Positions 12,255-23,886 of a stretch of DNA of 64,000 bases are shown piece by piece. The first letter of the stretch is position 1. Each line of letters starts with the position of its first letter. A program made the position numbers and the translations under genes. The stretch comes from Pneumocystis sp. 'macacae' (taxonomy: Eukaryota > Ascomycota > Pneumocystomycetes > Pneumocystales > Pneumocystaceae), in contig CM030728.1 of NCBI GenBank assembly GCA_018127085.1, forward strand, positions 124,001 to 188,000. Reading direction: 5' to 3'. The notes under the pieces were generated by a model that worked only from the letters and a program-made list of their open reading frames with translations, made no database searches and was not told the origin of the DNA.

Positions 12255-13882
12255 ATGTATTTTGGACGAGTGTCATTCATTTTATATATATTATTTTATA
12301 CAATAAGATATGTGCATGGACATATAGAAACAGTTTATAAGTACGGTAAATATTTATTTTTTTCAAATGGCACACAGTTTTTCATTAAAGGAGTTGCTTA
12401 TCAGCAACCATTACCTCATGGATATAATGGGTATTATATAGATCCTTTGGCGAATCCAAGAACATGTGCTCGAGATTTAAAGTTCTTTAAAGAATTGGGA
12501 ATCAATACTATTCGGGTATATACAATAGATCCGAATTTAGATCATTCTCATTGCATGAATCTTTTAGCCAAAAATGGGATTTACGTTCTTTTGGATCTTT
12601 CTGAACCAAGAACTTCTATTATTAGTATAAATCCGTCATGGGATGTTAGTCTTTTTTCGAGATATAGTCAAGTTATTGACAGTATGCATCATTATCCTAA
12701 TTTAATTGGATTTTTTGCTGGAAATGAAGTAATTCTTGACACTACAAATACGCATGCAGCAGCTTTCGTTAAAGCGGCAATTAGAGATATTAAAGCATAT
12801 ATTCGACATAAAAATTATAGAAAAGTACTTGTAGGATATGCAGCTAATGATCATCAATATACGCGTATTCCATCAGCTAATTATTTTGCATGTGAGCATG
12901 ATAGTGTTGCTGCTGATTTTTTCGGAATTAATATGTAAAATACATTTTTTAAATATATAAAAACTTATTTCATATTAGTTATGAATGGTGTGAACCTACT
13001 ACTTTTGAAACTTCTGGATATAAAGATAGGGTTCAGGATTTTTCAAATTATAATATTCCTTTAATTTTATCGGAATTTGGATGCAATATTGTAAATGGGC
13101 AAGTGGGTACACGTACTTTTAATCAAATTCCTTACCTTTATTCTCAAGAAATGACATATGTGTTCTCTGGGGGGATTGTTTATGAATGGTTTCAGAATGT
13201 TAATAGTTATGGACTTGTTGATGTTCTTGATGATGGTTCTGTTTCCCCACGTGAAGATTATTATCATCTTAAGAATAAATTATCTTTAGCAAATCCTATG
13301 CTTCTCAGAAGTTCAAAGTATACCCCTACTGATCAGCCTCCTGAATGTCCAATTAATAGTCAGCATTGGTCTGCTTCAAATGTCCTTCCTCCAGTACCTA
13401 ATTCAGAACTTTGTGCTTGTGCATCTAGTGCTTCTTCATGTGTTTCAGTGAGTGATATTTCAGATAATGAAATGGCTGATATTTTTTCATATGTTTGTAG
13501 TGAAATTGATTGTAAAGGTATATCAAAAAATGGTGAAACAGGAATTTATGGCGCATACTCTGTATGTTTACCTAAAGATCAACTTAATTTTATTCTTGGT
13601 TTATACCACAAAAAGCATAATAAAGATAGTGCATGCTTTTTTAAAGGATCAGCATTTGTTACAACTCCACGTTTTAGTAAATCATGTTCTTCATTATTGC
13701 GAATTGTAGGAGAAGATGGCTCTGGACGCATCTCGGGTCCGCCTTATGTGACGACTCATATTTCAGATACAGATAGAAAAGATAAAGATGAAAGTTTAGG
13801 AAAAAATATATATTTCAAATGGGAATTGCTTCTAGGAATGTGTACAATTTTTATTGGAATTGCATTTTTTATCACAGCATAG
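12255..13882 (+). CDS. GH72 beta-1,3-glucanosyltransferase (Gas/Gel), GPI-anchored
   Basis: Cell-surface enzyme that cuts and rejoins beta-1,3-glucan chains to lengthen them. Two exons with an intron at 12935-12978. Residues 1-22 form a signal peptide (SFILYILFYTIRYVHG). The GH72 domain carries both catalytic glutamates, one in FAGNEV (residue 158) and one in LSEFGC. GINTIRVYTIDP is a family hallmark. A Cys-rich X8/CBM43 module follows (LCACASSASSCVSV, then VCSEIDCKG), and the C-terminus is hydrophobic (LLLGMCTIFIGIAFFITA), as expected for GPI attachment. The Ser/Thr-rich stretch seen in many Gas proteins is short here. Divergent from GSC1, whose product is its substrate. Confidence 0.94.
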
Positions 13883-14174
13883 AGGTTAAATAATTGTATT
13901 ATTTGATCTATTTTTAAATATTTTAATTCTACATTTGTAGTAATGATTAAATAGTTACATATGTAATGATATTAAATAATTTATCTAATATATGCATAAA
14001 AAGTTGCTAATCATACTAAATTATTTTTCTTATTTATTAATTATTCAATATTTTTTCTTTATTAAAAAGTAAATAATTGGTACAATTTATTTTTTTAAAT
14101 TCGTGAGATTAAACATTAAAAAACTACTGAGTATTTAATTAAATTGAACTAGTTTCTCTTTATTAAAAACAAAT

Positions 14175-16230
14175 ATGCACCGTGAATATATCAGTGCTTA
14201 ACTGGACTTTGAGTAATACTTTTTTAGGAACAAGAGATGCATATCAAAAAGATTTAAGCTATGAAACAGGTTATGATATAAATCCATCAATATTGGAAAT
14301 AAGAAAACGGCAATCAAAAAAAGATGATGTATGTTATGTGTTTTTATTTATGAGAAGATGTTTTCTTAATATTCTTTAAGGCAATTCGCCGGAAAATTGA
14401 GAACGAATTGAGTAAAAAAAGACCTACTGCTGCTCGTATGCATCCTTCACGTAAAGCAGGTTCTAAAACAGTACTTTCATTAAGCCCTTCACCTCCTCTT
14501 ACCGTTCAATCTGGTATCACTGTTTCAGAAGCGTCTCAATTGATGGCAGCAAAAAGAGAAGACTGTGTTTTGGTAGTAGATGATGATCAACATTTAATTG
14601 GTATTTTTACAGCAAAGGATCTTGCATTTCGTGTAGTTGGGATGGATATGGATCCAAGAAACCTTTTTATTGAAGATATAATGACAGAAAATCCATTATG
14701 TGCCCGGAATGATACATCAGCAACAGATGCGCTTGATCTTATGGTACATAAAGGGTTTAGACATTTACCTGTCTGTGACGAAGATGGAAATGTCTCTGGA
14801 ATCTTAGATATAACAAAATGTTTTCATGAGGCTATGAAAAAAGTTATTATTTTTTTATTTAAATCAATTATACTAATACATAAAGATGGAGCGTGCATAT
14901 ACAAGTTCTCAACAATTATATGATGCGTTAGAAGGAGTCCAAACAGAATGGGGTCAAATACAACAACCAGAGCAAATTATTCAGTATGTCGAAGCATTAA
15001 GACAGAAAATGTCTGGTCCAAACTTAGCAAGTGCATTAGATGGATCTACTCCTATTACTGTAAATATACGAACTAACGTTAGAGATGCAGCTTTTCTAAT
15101 GAGAGAAAACCATACAACTGCTGTTTTAGTTATGGATCAAATGAATATTTCTGGGATTTTTACATCTAAAGATATTGTTTTACGTGTTATTGCACCTGGA
15201 CTTGATCCTTCAAATTGTTCTGTGGTTCGTGTTATGACTCCTCATCCAGATTGCGCTCCAATGGATATGAGTGTTCAAGAAGCTCTTAAAAAAATGGATG
15301 GTAGGTTCGATACTCTTTTTAGTTTTTATTATACCTTTTTAAAATGATAAATGTTAATATTTTTATAGAAGGGCATTATCTGAATCTTCCTGTATTAGAT
15401 CAAGAATCACAAGTTATTGGAATGGTTGATGTTATGAGGTTAACGTATCTTATTTTGGAACAGGTTTGCTTAATTTCAGCAAATTGAAAAAAATAGTTGA
15501 TTGATTTTAGATAAAAAGCATTAGTTCATCTGATGGAGAAGGACTTATTTGGAACAAATTCTGGAATACTTTGGGAGATGGTGATACAGAGTCAGTTTTA
15601 TCTGATAATCAGCTCTCTGCATCTCAAAATTATCAATCGTTATCATTTACACCTTTATCTAATAACCAAGATTCGCAATCTCTTTCACCTGATCCTTTAG
15701 GAACAAAATTACCTCAAAAAAATGAATGGGCTTCTCCGGTTGAAAAACATATTTTTTCTGGTAAAAATTCTCCATTATTAAGTCAGGTTCCATTTGTTTT
15801 CAAGTTTAAATCACCATATGGAAAAACTCATAGGATACAACTTGTTCCTCAAGCCGGATATGCATCTCTTAGACTTGCAATCATTGAACGCTTGAGATCT
15901 GAGCTTGATAAACTAGGAGGAAGTGATAATTTAGCTATAAGTTTTATTGATGATGATGGTGATGCAGTATCGATGACAACAGATGATGATATGCTTCATG
16001 CTGTTGAGTTGGCCCATAAAAATGCAGAGGATAAAGTGAATCTTATTATTCATCATTTAAATGAGCCTATTGTCATTCAAACACCAATTGATTTGCCTTC
16101 AGTTACTCAAAATCATGACCAAAAGAATTCACAACATAAGTCGCATCGATTAGGTGGTTACCTTGTTTCTATATCTCTTGCTTTATGTATTGTTGCCATT
16201 GCAGTTGTCTATAGGCATGTTCGAAAATAG
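14175..16230 (+). CDS. CBS-domain and PB1-domain membrane protein
   Basis: Multi-exon gene related to fission-yeast CBS/PB1 proteins of the Mug70 type; its biochemical role is unknown to me. The start is inferred as ATG CAC C, a 7-nt exon (14175-14181), spliced over 14182-14227 to GAACAAGAGATG, giving MHRTRDAYQKDLSYETG. Four CBS motifs are visible in two pairs, for example LVVDDDQHLIGIFTAKDLAFRVV and VLVMDQMNISGIFTSKDIVLRV. CBS pairs usually bind adenosyl ligands. A PB1 domain follows (FKFKSPYGKTHRIQLVP to VNLIIHHL), and a single C-terminal helix (LVSISLALCIVAIAVVY) ends in RHVRK. One intron (donor at 14843) uses GTTATT. The alternative start is an internal ATG (AARMHPSRK). Confidence 0.85.
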
Positions 16231-16496
16231 TTTTTCGATATATCTGTTTTTTGTTATCAATTAGAAATACATCGGTACGTGTTTTATATATATTTTCTTC
16301 AAAAAAAAAAAATACAAAAAAGAAAAATGCTCTTTTATTTTTTAAAAGTAGAGTAGTCTTTTGTTGATTAGTCTCTTATTTTTATTTCCTATTTTTTATC
16401 TTTTCCAGACCTTTTTTCTCCGAGTCGAAGATCTTGAACCTTAAAAAAATATGTCTATCAAAGTTTAAACGGAATATATCCAAGACTGATAAAGAA

Positions 16497-19400
16497 ATGC
16501 CTTTCATACAGCAGGAAGCAGCATTAGCACTCACTTCTTTATTGTCGTCTTTAAAACATACAGATAATGAAGTTCGTACGAAAGCTGAAGTATCTCTTCA
16601 TGAACAATGGATCGCACATGAACCAGAAATGCTTTTAGTTGGGTTGGCAGAACAAGCAAATACTTCTCAAGATAGCTCAGTAAGTAGTTTATTATGTGTA
16701 TATGGTTAGTGGATTAAATAAGAATAGTTGCGCAGTTTTGCAGTGATTCTTCTTCGAAGGATTTCTTTTAAACTTGTTTCAAGAACTAATAATGCAAAAG
16801 AAGTGACAGTATGGAGTATGTTGAGTCAAGATGGCGTTAAAAAAATCCAATTGCTACTACTTGAAAGTTTCACAAAGGAAAATGAAGAAAATGTCCGACA
16901 CAAAATTGGAGATACCATTGCTGAAGTAGCATATACACTTTATGAAGAAAATGGTACGTCAATTCACATTTATGATTATTCTTTAATTTTATGCTTGAAA
17001 GTTCAATGGCCAGAGCTTTTTTATATGCTTTTTCAGTGTAGTAAATCAATGAACCCCGGGCAGAGAGAATCAGCATTTCGTGTATTTGCTTCTATTCCTA
17101 AAATTGTTGGGAAGGAACATATGGAGGTATTAAAAGAAGTTTTTCAGTTTGGTCTTCAAGATGAAAATATTAAAGTAAAGTAAAGTAACTTTTTCTATTT
17201 TTCTTAAACATTTCAGGTTCGATTATCTTCTTTGAAAGCATTGTCCTCTTTACTTGCATATTCAGATTTCAATTCTCAAGGACTTGCATCATTACTTCCG
17301 TTAATGCTAAATATTCTTCCTCCATTTCTTGACTCTTCTGATAGTGATTCTCTTACTTCTGCTTTGACATCATTGATTGATTTGGCTGAGGTTTACCCAA
17401 AAATGTTCAAACCATACTTTCCTACAGTTGTTCAATTTTTTGTAGAATGCTTAAAAAACAAAAATCTTAATAATTCTTCTAGACAATCAAGTTTAGAATT
17501 TTTGGTAACATTTAGTGAAGGCGCACCTGTAATGTGTACTAAAGATGAAAACTATGCAAAAAGTGTCGTATATGAATGCTTATCTTTTATGACTGAACTG
17601 GGAGTAGAAGAGGGTGATGATTTAAATGAATGGCTTGAAACTGATGATGTATACTTCTTTATTTATTTTATTTATTATTAATGATTAGCTTGATTTTTCA
17701 GGAAGTGAAATGAACCATGTAGTTGGTGAACAAGCGATGGATAGGTTGGCACGGAAATTAGGTATTTGGAAGTTTTACTTTACAACTAAATTAATATATA
17801 TTTAGGCGGGAAGGTTCTCCTTCCTGTTATTTTTCAGTGGCTACCTTCTCTTATAAGTTCTCAGGATTGGCGTCAAAGGCATGCATCTTTGATGGCTATA
17901 TCTGCAATAGCAGAAGGCTGCGAAAAATTAATGAAAGTAGAACTTGAACGAATTTTAGATATGGTTTTGCCTTTGCTTAAAGATATACACCCTAGAGTAC
18001 GCTGGGCTGCATGTAATGCTGTTGGACAAATGAGCACAGATTTCGCTAAGACTATGCAAAAAAAATTTCATAGGCAAGTGTTGGGAGCACTTATTCCTGT
18101 TTTGGAAGCACCTGAGCCAAGGTAAATAGAAAAATATGTAATTTTTTATATAACATTTTAGGGTTCAAGCACATGCAGCTGCTGCTTTAGTGAATTTTTG
18201 TGAAGAAGCAAATAATAAAATTTTGGAGCCTTATTTAGACGATATACTTAATAGACTTTTTTGTTTGCTTAAAAGCCAAAAATGTTATGTTCAGGAGCAG
18301 GTTATTACTACCATTGCTACAGTTGCAGATGCAGTTGAAACTAAATTTAATAAAGTATTTACTTTTTATATAATTAGACTTCTTTAATTTATATATAGTA
18401 TTATGATTCAATTATGCCACTTTTAATCAATATACTTAATCAAGCTAAGCAGCAAGAATATAAATTATTAAGAGGAAAGGCTATAGAATGTGTTACTTTG
18501 ATTGGTATGAATAGTATTTTTAATTTTGAATATTTTAATTAGAATATAGCTATGGCGGTTGGAAAGGAAAAATTTTCTACAAATTCTAATGAAATTATTC
18601 AAATTTTAGGCTTAATTCAAAGTATAATTTATAAGTTTTATATTTTTATTCTAATTTTGTTAGGTACTATAACAGAGCCTGATGATCCTCAAGGAAGTTA
18701 TCTTATTGCTGCATGGGGCAGAATATGTAAAGTTATGGGTAAAGATTTCATTCCTTATTTAGCAGCAATTATGCCATCTCTTCTTCATTCTGCTAAATTA
18801 AAGCCTGATTTTACTGTTTTAGATGGTGAAATATAACTATATTTGATTTTTTTCTTATATTTTTGTAGATGATGATGATTGTGAGAAGTATCTTCAGGAA
18901 GATGGATGGGAATTTATATATGTACAAGGTCAGCAAATTGGAATAAAAACTAGTATTTTGGAAGAAAAATGTGTTGCAATAGAAATGTTATTATGCTATG
19001 CTTCAGAATTAAAAGCAGCATTTGAGCCTTATGTAGATGAGGTATTTGCAGATATAGTAATACCTGGTTTGCGGTTTTATTTTCATGATGGAGTTCGTTC
19101 TGCATCAATAAAAGCAGTTCCTCAGCTACTATCATGTATAAAAGAAGCTTATGGTGGAAATAATTCTAAATTGATTTCAATGTGGGATAGGTTATTGGAG
19201 GAAATTTTTAGTTTAATTAATATCGAATCTGAAATTGATGTTTTGGCTGAACTATATCAATGTTTATACGAGTCTATTGATGTTGTCGGAGATAATTGTT
19301 TAAATTCAGAAAAAATGGACAAATTTATAGCTTCCTCTGAATCCCAACTTCAAGATTATATTAAGAGGGTTCAGAAAAGATATGAAGACCATCAAACTGA

Positions 19401-20306
19401 AGAAGCTAATTTAGAAGATGAGGATGTTGTTACTTCTATAGCGTTAGATGATGATCTTCTTAGTGAAATGAGTAAAACTTTTCATACAATATTTAAAAGA
19501 CATAGATTGTCATTTCTTCCTTATTGGGAGCGCTTGTTACCATATTTTGATCAATTTGCAAATAATCAGCATGATTCAAATGCTAGGCAATGGGCAATTT
19601 GTATAATGGATGATTTAATCGAATTTACTGGACCAGAAGCATGGAAATATAGGGACCATTTTTTAAAACTCTTATCTAATGGTATAGTGGATGATTGTAT
19701 GATTAAGTCATATTTTCTCGAATTATTGATTGTTATTAGCTCCTGGTGTAAGACAGGCCGCTGCATATGGTATAGGAGTTGCCGGACAATATGGTGGGGA
19801 ACCGTTTTCGATGGTATGTTCTGCTTCTTTACCACATTTGTTTCGTTGTTTTGAACGACCTGATTCTCGGGATGAAGACAATATCTATGCTACCGAAAAT
19901 GTTTGCTGTGCAATTGCGAAAATTTTACGATTCAATTCCTCTAAAATATCTGAAATAGACAAAGTTATTGATTTATGGATTAAAACCCTTCCTGTTACTC
20001 ATGATGAAGAAGATGCTCCATATGCATATGCATTTCTTGTAGAACTTATTGAAAGGTATTCTTGTTAAAAAAATATCTTTGATTGATATTTTCAGGGATC
20101 ATCCAGCAGTATTATCGCAAGCAGCATTGGTTGTAGACTCTATTACTCAAGCATTGGAATCAGAGATTTTACAAGGACATGTTCTTGATAAAATACTACG
20201 TTCAAGTAAAGCATTTTGTCAAAAATTACCTCAAGAACAAATTAATATGATAATTTCTAATATGCCATTGGAAAGACAACGAGTAATGGCTACACATTTT
20301 TCTTAA
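16497..20306 (+). CDS. SAL3: Importin beta family, Kap121/Pse1/Sal3 (IPO5) type
   Basis: Nuclear import receptor built of HEAT repeats, cargo-loaded in the cytoplasm and unloaded by Ran-GTP. At least ten exons; the start is ATG at 16497 ([16 protein letters not shown]), because the frame upstream has no ATG. Hallmarks of the Kap121/IPO5 branch are [42 protein letters not shown], an acidic [16 protein letters not shown] segment, [13 protein letters not shown] and [16 protein letters not shown]. The junctions tested restore these: 16681-16727, about 16954-17010 and about 19697-19739. The end is [14 protein letters not shown]. It is tail to tail with MOG1, another Ran-pathway gene. Confidence 0.93.
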
Positions 20307-20425
20307 TTCATTTATTAATGATTTTTGTAATATTTTTTAGTGTATAAGTTGTATTATTAGTTATTGAATAGATTTAATAATTAAAAATATATTTGGATTA
20401 TATTATTTAAAGTATTTAAGAATTA

Positions 20426-21160
20426 TCAATTTTGAAACAGTGACCAATCATGAATATGGAAAGTATTTAAAAGATTTGAAAGCATTTTTCTTGTTGAAAA
20501 CTGTATTTCTTGGATGTCAAAAATATTTTTTAAGAAATCTAGACTGTTCAAATTTAAAGTATTTATTGATTTAGATATTGAAAATTCTGAATCTTTAAAA
20601 AATGAATTTGGATTTTGTATTTCCGAAAATGGAATATTTATAGTTATGACAATGTCTGTAGATTTTTCATGTAAACGTATAACAGATAATAAAATCACAA
20701 CGTAAGGCATAGAAGAAATGCATGAAATTTCTCCATTTTCATTAGTTATGCGTTTATTATACTTAAACACTTTTTGTATTCCTTCAAGAAGGTAAACTGT
20801 ATGTTTACTAATATATTTTAAAAAAATAAATAATTTATTTAGATAAAAACCTTTCTAAATGAATATGTGATGTATTCAAGATTAAACTTTCTTCTGCTTC
20901 ATTATCTTTTGCTAAAATATTAAAATGAAATTTTGCAACATCTATATCATCTACAGATGCAAATTCTAAAATTTCAATCATGATACTCCTTTCATCATTA
21001 ACATTTACCAATACTTCTTGATGGTCTGGTATTTGTCTAAACTGACTAAATGGAGTAAATATATTTTAAAAGATAATCTTTAAATTAACCTTGCATCTAT
21101 AAAATCTTCAGGAATATATGCAGTAATAGCACCACCAAAAAGATGTCTTAAATTCGCCAT
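20426..21160 (-). CDS. MOG1: Ran-binding nuclear import factor Mog1
   Basis: Small Ran-binding protein that promotes nucleotide release from Ran. Three exons. The start at 21160 reads MANLRHLFGGAITAYIPEDF. The donor at 21089 is GTTAAT, and splicing restores FIDA|SQFRQIPDHQEV, the family motif. Exon 2 ends near NTSHIHLERF and exon 3 covers VYLLEGIQKVFKYNK to FHIHDWSLFQN. Exon 3 holds KSTDIVITINIPF, the Mog1 strand pattern. Length about 200 residues, as expected for the family. Confidence 0.88.
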
Positions 21161-21645
21161 AAAAGAATTAATTTATTAAAATATTTTAAGAAATGTGTTT
21201 ATAACACAATATTTTATTAAAAAATAATTTAAAATTCTAATAAGTTTTACATATTTTCGTTAAAGGCTATAAAAATAATATACTATATTTTATAAACTAC
21301 AAAATACGTAATATATCCTAAATGTATGGTTAAACATAGTATTTATTAACATGAAAAAATAACTTTTAAAAAAATAAAAATGGATGTTATTTTTATATAT
21401 AATTGATACGAATGGTATTTAAAACCTTTAATGTTTCAGTATTTAATTATTTAATTTTTCCAATATGCAAGATCACAAATATCTAACAATTATGAATATT
21501 TTTGTATGAAGAGTGATATTTTTTTTAATGCCTTTATGTTTTACAATTGTCATATATTAAGAATTATCAATTTCCAGTAAGTGCGATATTTTTCGCTTTT
21601 TTTCAAAAGTAGAAATACTAAAAATATTTAGAACTTGTCTTTTTT
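21161..21645. other. Intergenic, MOG1 upstream region
   Basis: 485 nt between the MOG1 start and the FCP1 stop, both on the minus strand. AT-rich, so it must hold the MOG1 promoter and FCP1 3' UTR. No specific site recognised. Confidence 0.5.
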
Positions 21646-23886
21646 CTAAAAAAGATACATTTCATCCTTAGATGTATCTTCACTATTTGATGTATTATCG
21701 CCGGATTCTGCTAAAAATTCGTCAACTTCTCTCATTGCATCCTCCCAATCAATAGTGTCCATCTCGTTTCGATTATTTATATCTTCAGAAACATTTTGAG
21801 TAATTATGTTTGCTAATGTAAATTCTTTAGAGAGAATAAAAGATTTTTTATGCTTACAATTTTCATTATAATCTTCGTCATCAGAAGAAACAAATTCATA
21901 TGAGTTCCCAGAATTGCTATTTAAAGAATGAAAATTTTCTTGAAGTTGGATACTAAAAATATCATTAGGGAATGAATGTAATTGGTAATCGGATTCAGGT
22001 AATCGTTTCCAATGCAAAATAGAGTGAAGAAGCCATTCAATAGATACTATTTTGATATTTTTTTGCTGAAGTGCTTTTTTTACTTTAGTCGTACGTATCT
22101 ATAAGATTAATGGGAATTTTTTTGAGAATAAAAAAAGACCTTTGTAGCTATTAAATGTGTTACATTATTAGAAATATTTTTAGAAATTTTTGCTCCAAAA
22201 TTTATAGCCCATTGAGCAATATTAGAACTTGTTTTTGTTTATAAAATGAATGCTATATTTAGGAGATTTTTACCTTAAAACATCAGTTCCTATGGGCACT
22301 ATACCTGAAAATAGAAGATTAGTTCCTTTTAATACATTTGATTTAAGCATCGGCATTATAACTTTGATATCTAGTTTATTTACATTAGGATTAGATGACT
22401 TTTTTTTTTCTTCCAAAAATTTGTTATATTCCTTATAGAATTCTTTATGAACCATTTTTAATGATAATTCTAGGTGATACAACTCTGTATCATTATTATG
22501 GAAAGAAATTTTTTCATTTGTTTTATTAAATGTTTGACCTATTTTTTTTTGTTCATTAATGATTGATAAATTATTAGGATCTTTATGAATTGATGTTTCA
22601 ATTTTTTCTTCATAAATGCTTTGTCGAAAGTTTTTTCCTGATATAGTATTATGATCACTTATAAGTATATTTTGATAAATATTGTTATCAGCAGATATAA
22701 AAGGTAATTGAGATGGACAATATGTTATATTTTGTTGATCAATTGGACATGTTTGTAATGTTGATGACTGAATAAGCATATTTGATGAAAAGTTGTGCAA
22801 TGTAGACTTTGATTGTTAAAAGTATATTTTATTAAAAAAGAAAGGATACCTTATTTAATATATAGTCACCATTAATATCACCAATTCCAACAAAAAATTC
22901 ATAAGGTGTAACTTTTATTAAATTTGGACTCCATTGCCATACATCTGCACGATCATCAATAATAACAACCATACTTGTGTCAACAGGGAACAGTCTTTGT
23001 ATGTTCTTTCGTGTAGTACCTTAGAAATTTTTGAAAAAAGTTTAAAATAATATACAAACTTACTACCACTTTCATCCCGACTAAGAATTCGATCACCAAA
23101 GTATTTTCTATCTTTATCAATGAGACGGGCAATAGATGCTGCGTATGCTCGTGTTCCCATTGTATATATGTGCATTTCATAGAGCTTACTAATATTTTCA
23201 AGAAATTGTTCTAAACCTGGACGCATTTTAACATAATACCAATTACCTATACCAGAGTTGCTTTCTTTAAGACAAAACCTTTGAACATCTTGTACAGCTA
23301 AATAGTGTTTTGATGAAGGATCAGAAAGCCATTCCCCAACGATAGGATCTACTGTTGCATGAAGGATTGTTTGATCAAGATCTACAATAAGTGAAAGTTT
23401 CATTTCTTTGAGCAAACGTTCTGTTGTCTCTCGCTCAAGTCTCATTGCTTCCTCTTTACTTACAGTTAATTTAGTAGCATCGTGTGACATTTGGATTGTT
23501 GCTCTAGTAGAATCTAAAAATCCTGTAAAATCCTGTTGAGTTACATCTCTGCCACATGTTGCACATAATCCATAATATTGAACTGCATGTAAACATGGTT
23601 CGATAATAGAAAGAATACGAAAATCTTTATTTTCTACAACAGTTCCTTCTTCAACAAACCATGTTTCAATTGTGCCCTCAATTGGGCTTTGAAATACCTC
23701 TACATACTCACAAGTAACTACATGTTCTGATCCATCTTCATACTCTGTATAATTTCCTTGATATTTATATGATAATAGAGCGTCATGCTTTTTCACCTGA
23801 TCTTTTTCTTTGATCCTTACTGAAGCTACTGTAACAGGATAACGTAGAGACGGAGGTAAATAAACATATGTTGGTTCTTGATTCAT
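21646..23886 (-). CDS. FCP1: RNA polymerase II CTD phosphatase Fcp1
   Basis: Removes phosphate from Ser of the Pol II C-terminal repeats so the polymerase can be recycled. Multi-exon. Starts MNQEPTYVYLPPSLRYP, then a lipoyl-like N-terminal fold (SPIEGTIETWFVEEG). The FCP homology domain follows, with catalytic LIVDLDQTILHATVD (DxDxT), MRPGLEQFLENISKLYEMH and MVVIIDDRADVW. Next comes a divergent linker, then a BRCT domain (NIAQWAINFGAKISKNIS, VTHLIATKP, KIVSIEWLLHSI), and an acidic C-terminus (DDEDYNENCK, IDWEDAMREVDEF), as in other Fcp1 proteins. Introns are seen near 23020-23065, 22805-22850, 22205-22265 and 22095-22150. A gap-free protein would be about 650 residues. Confidence 0.92.
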
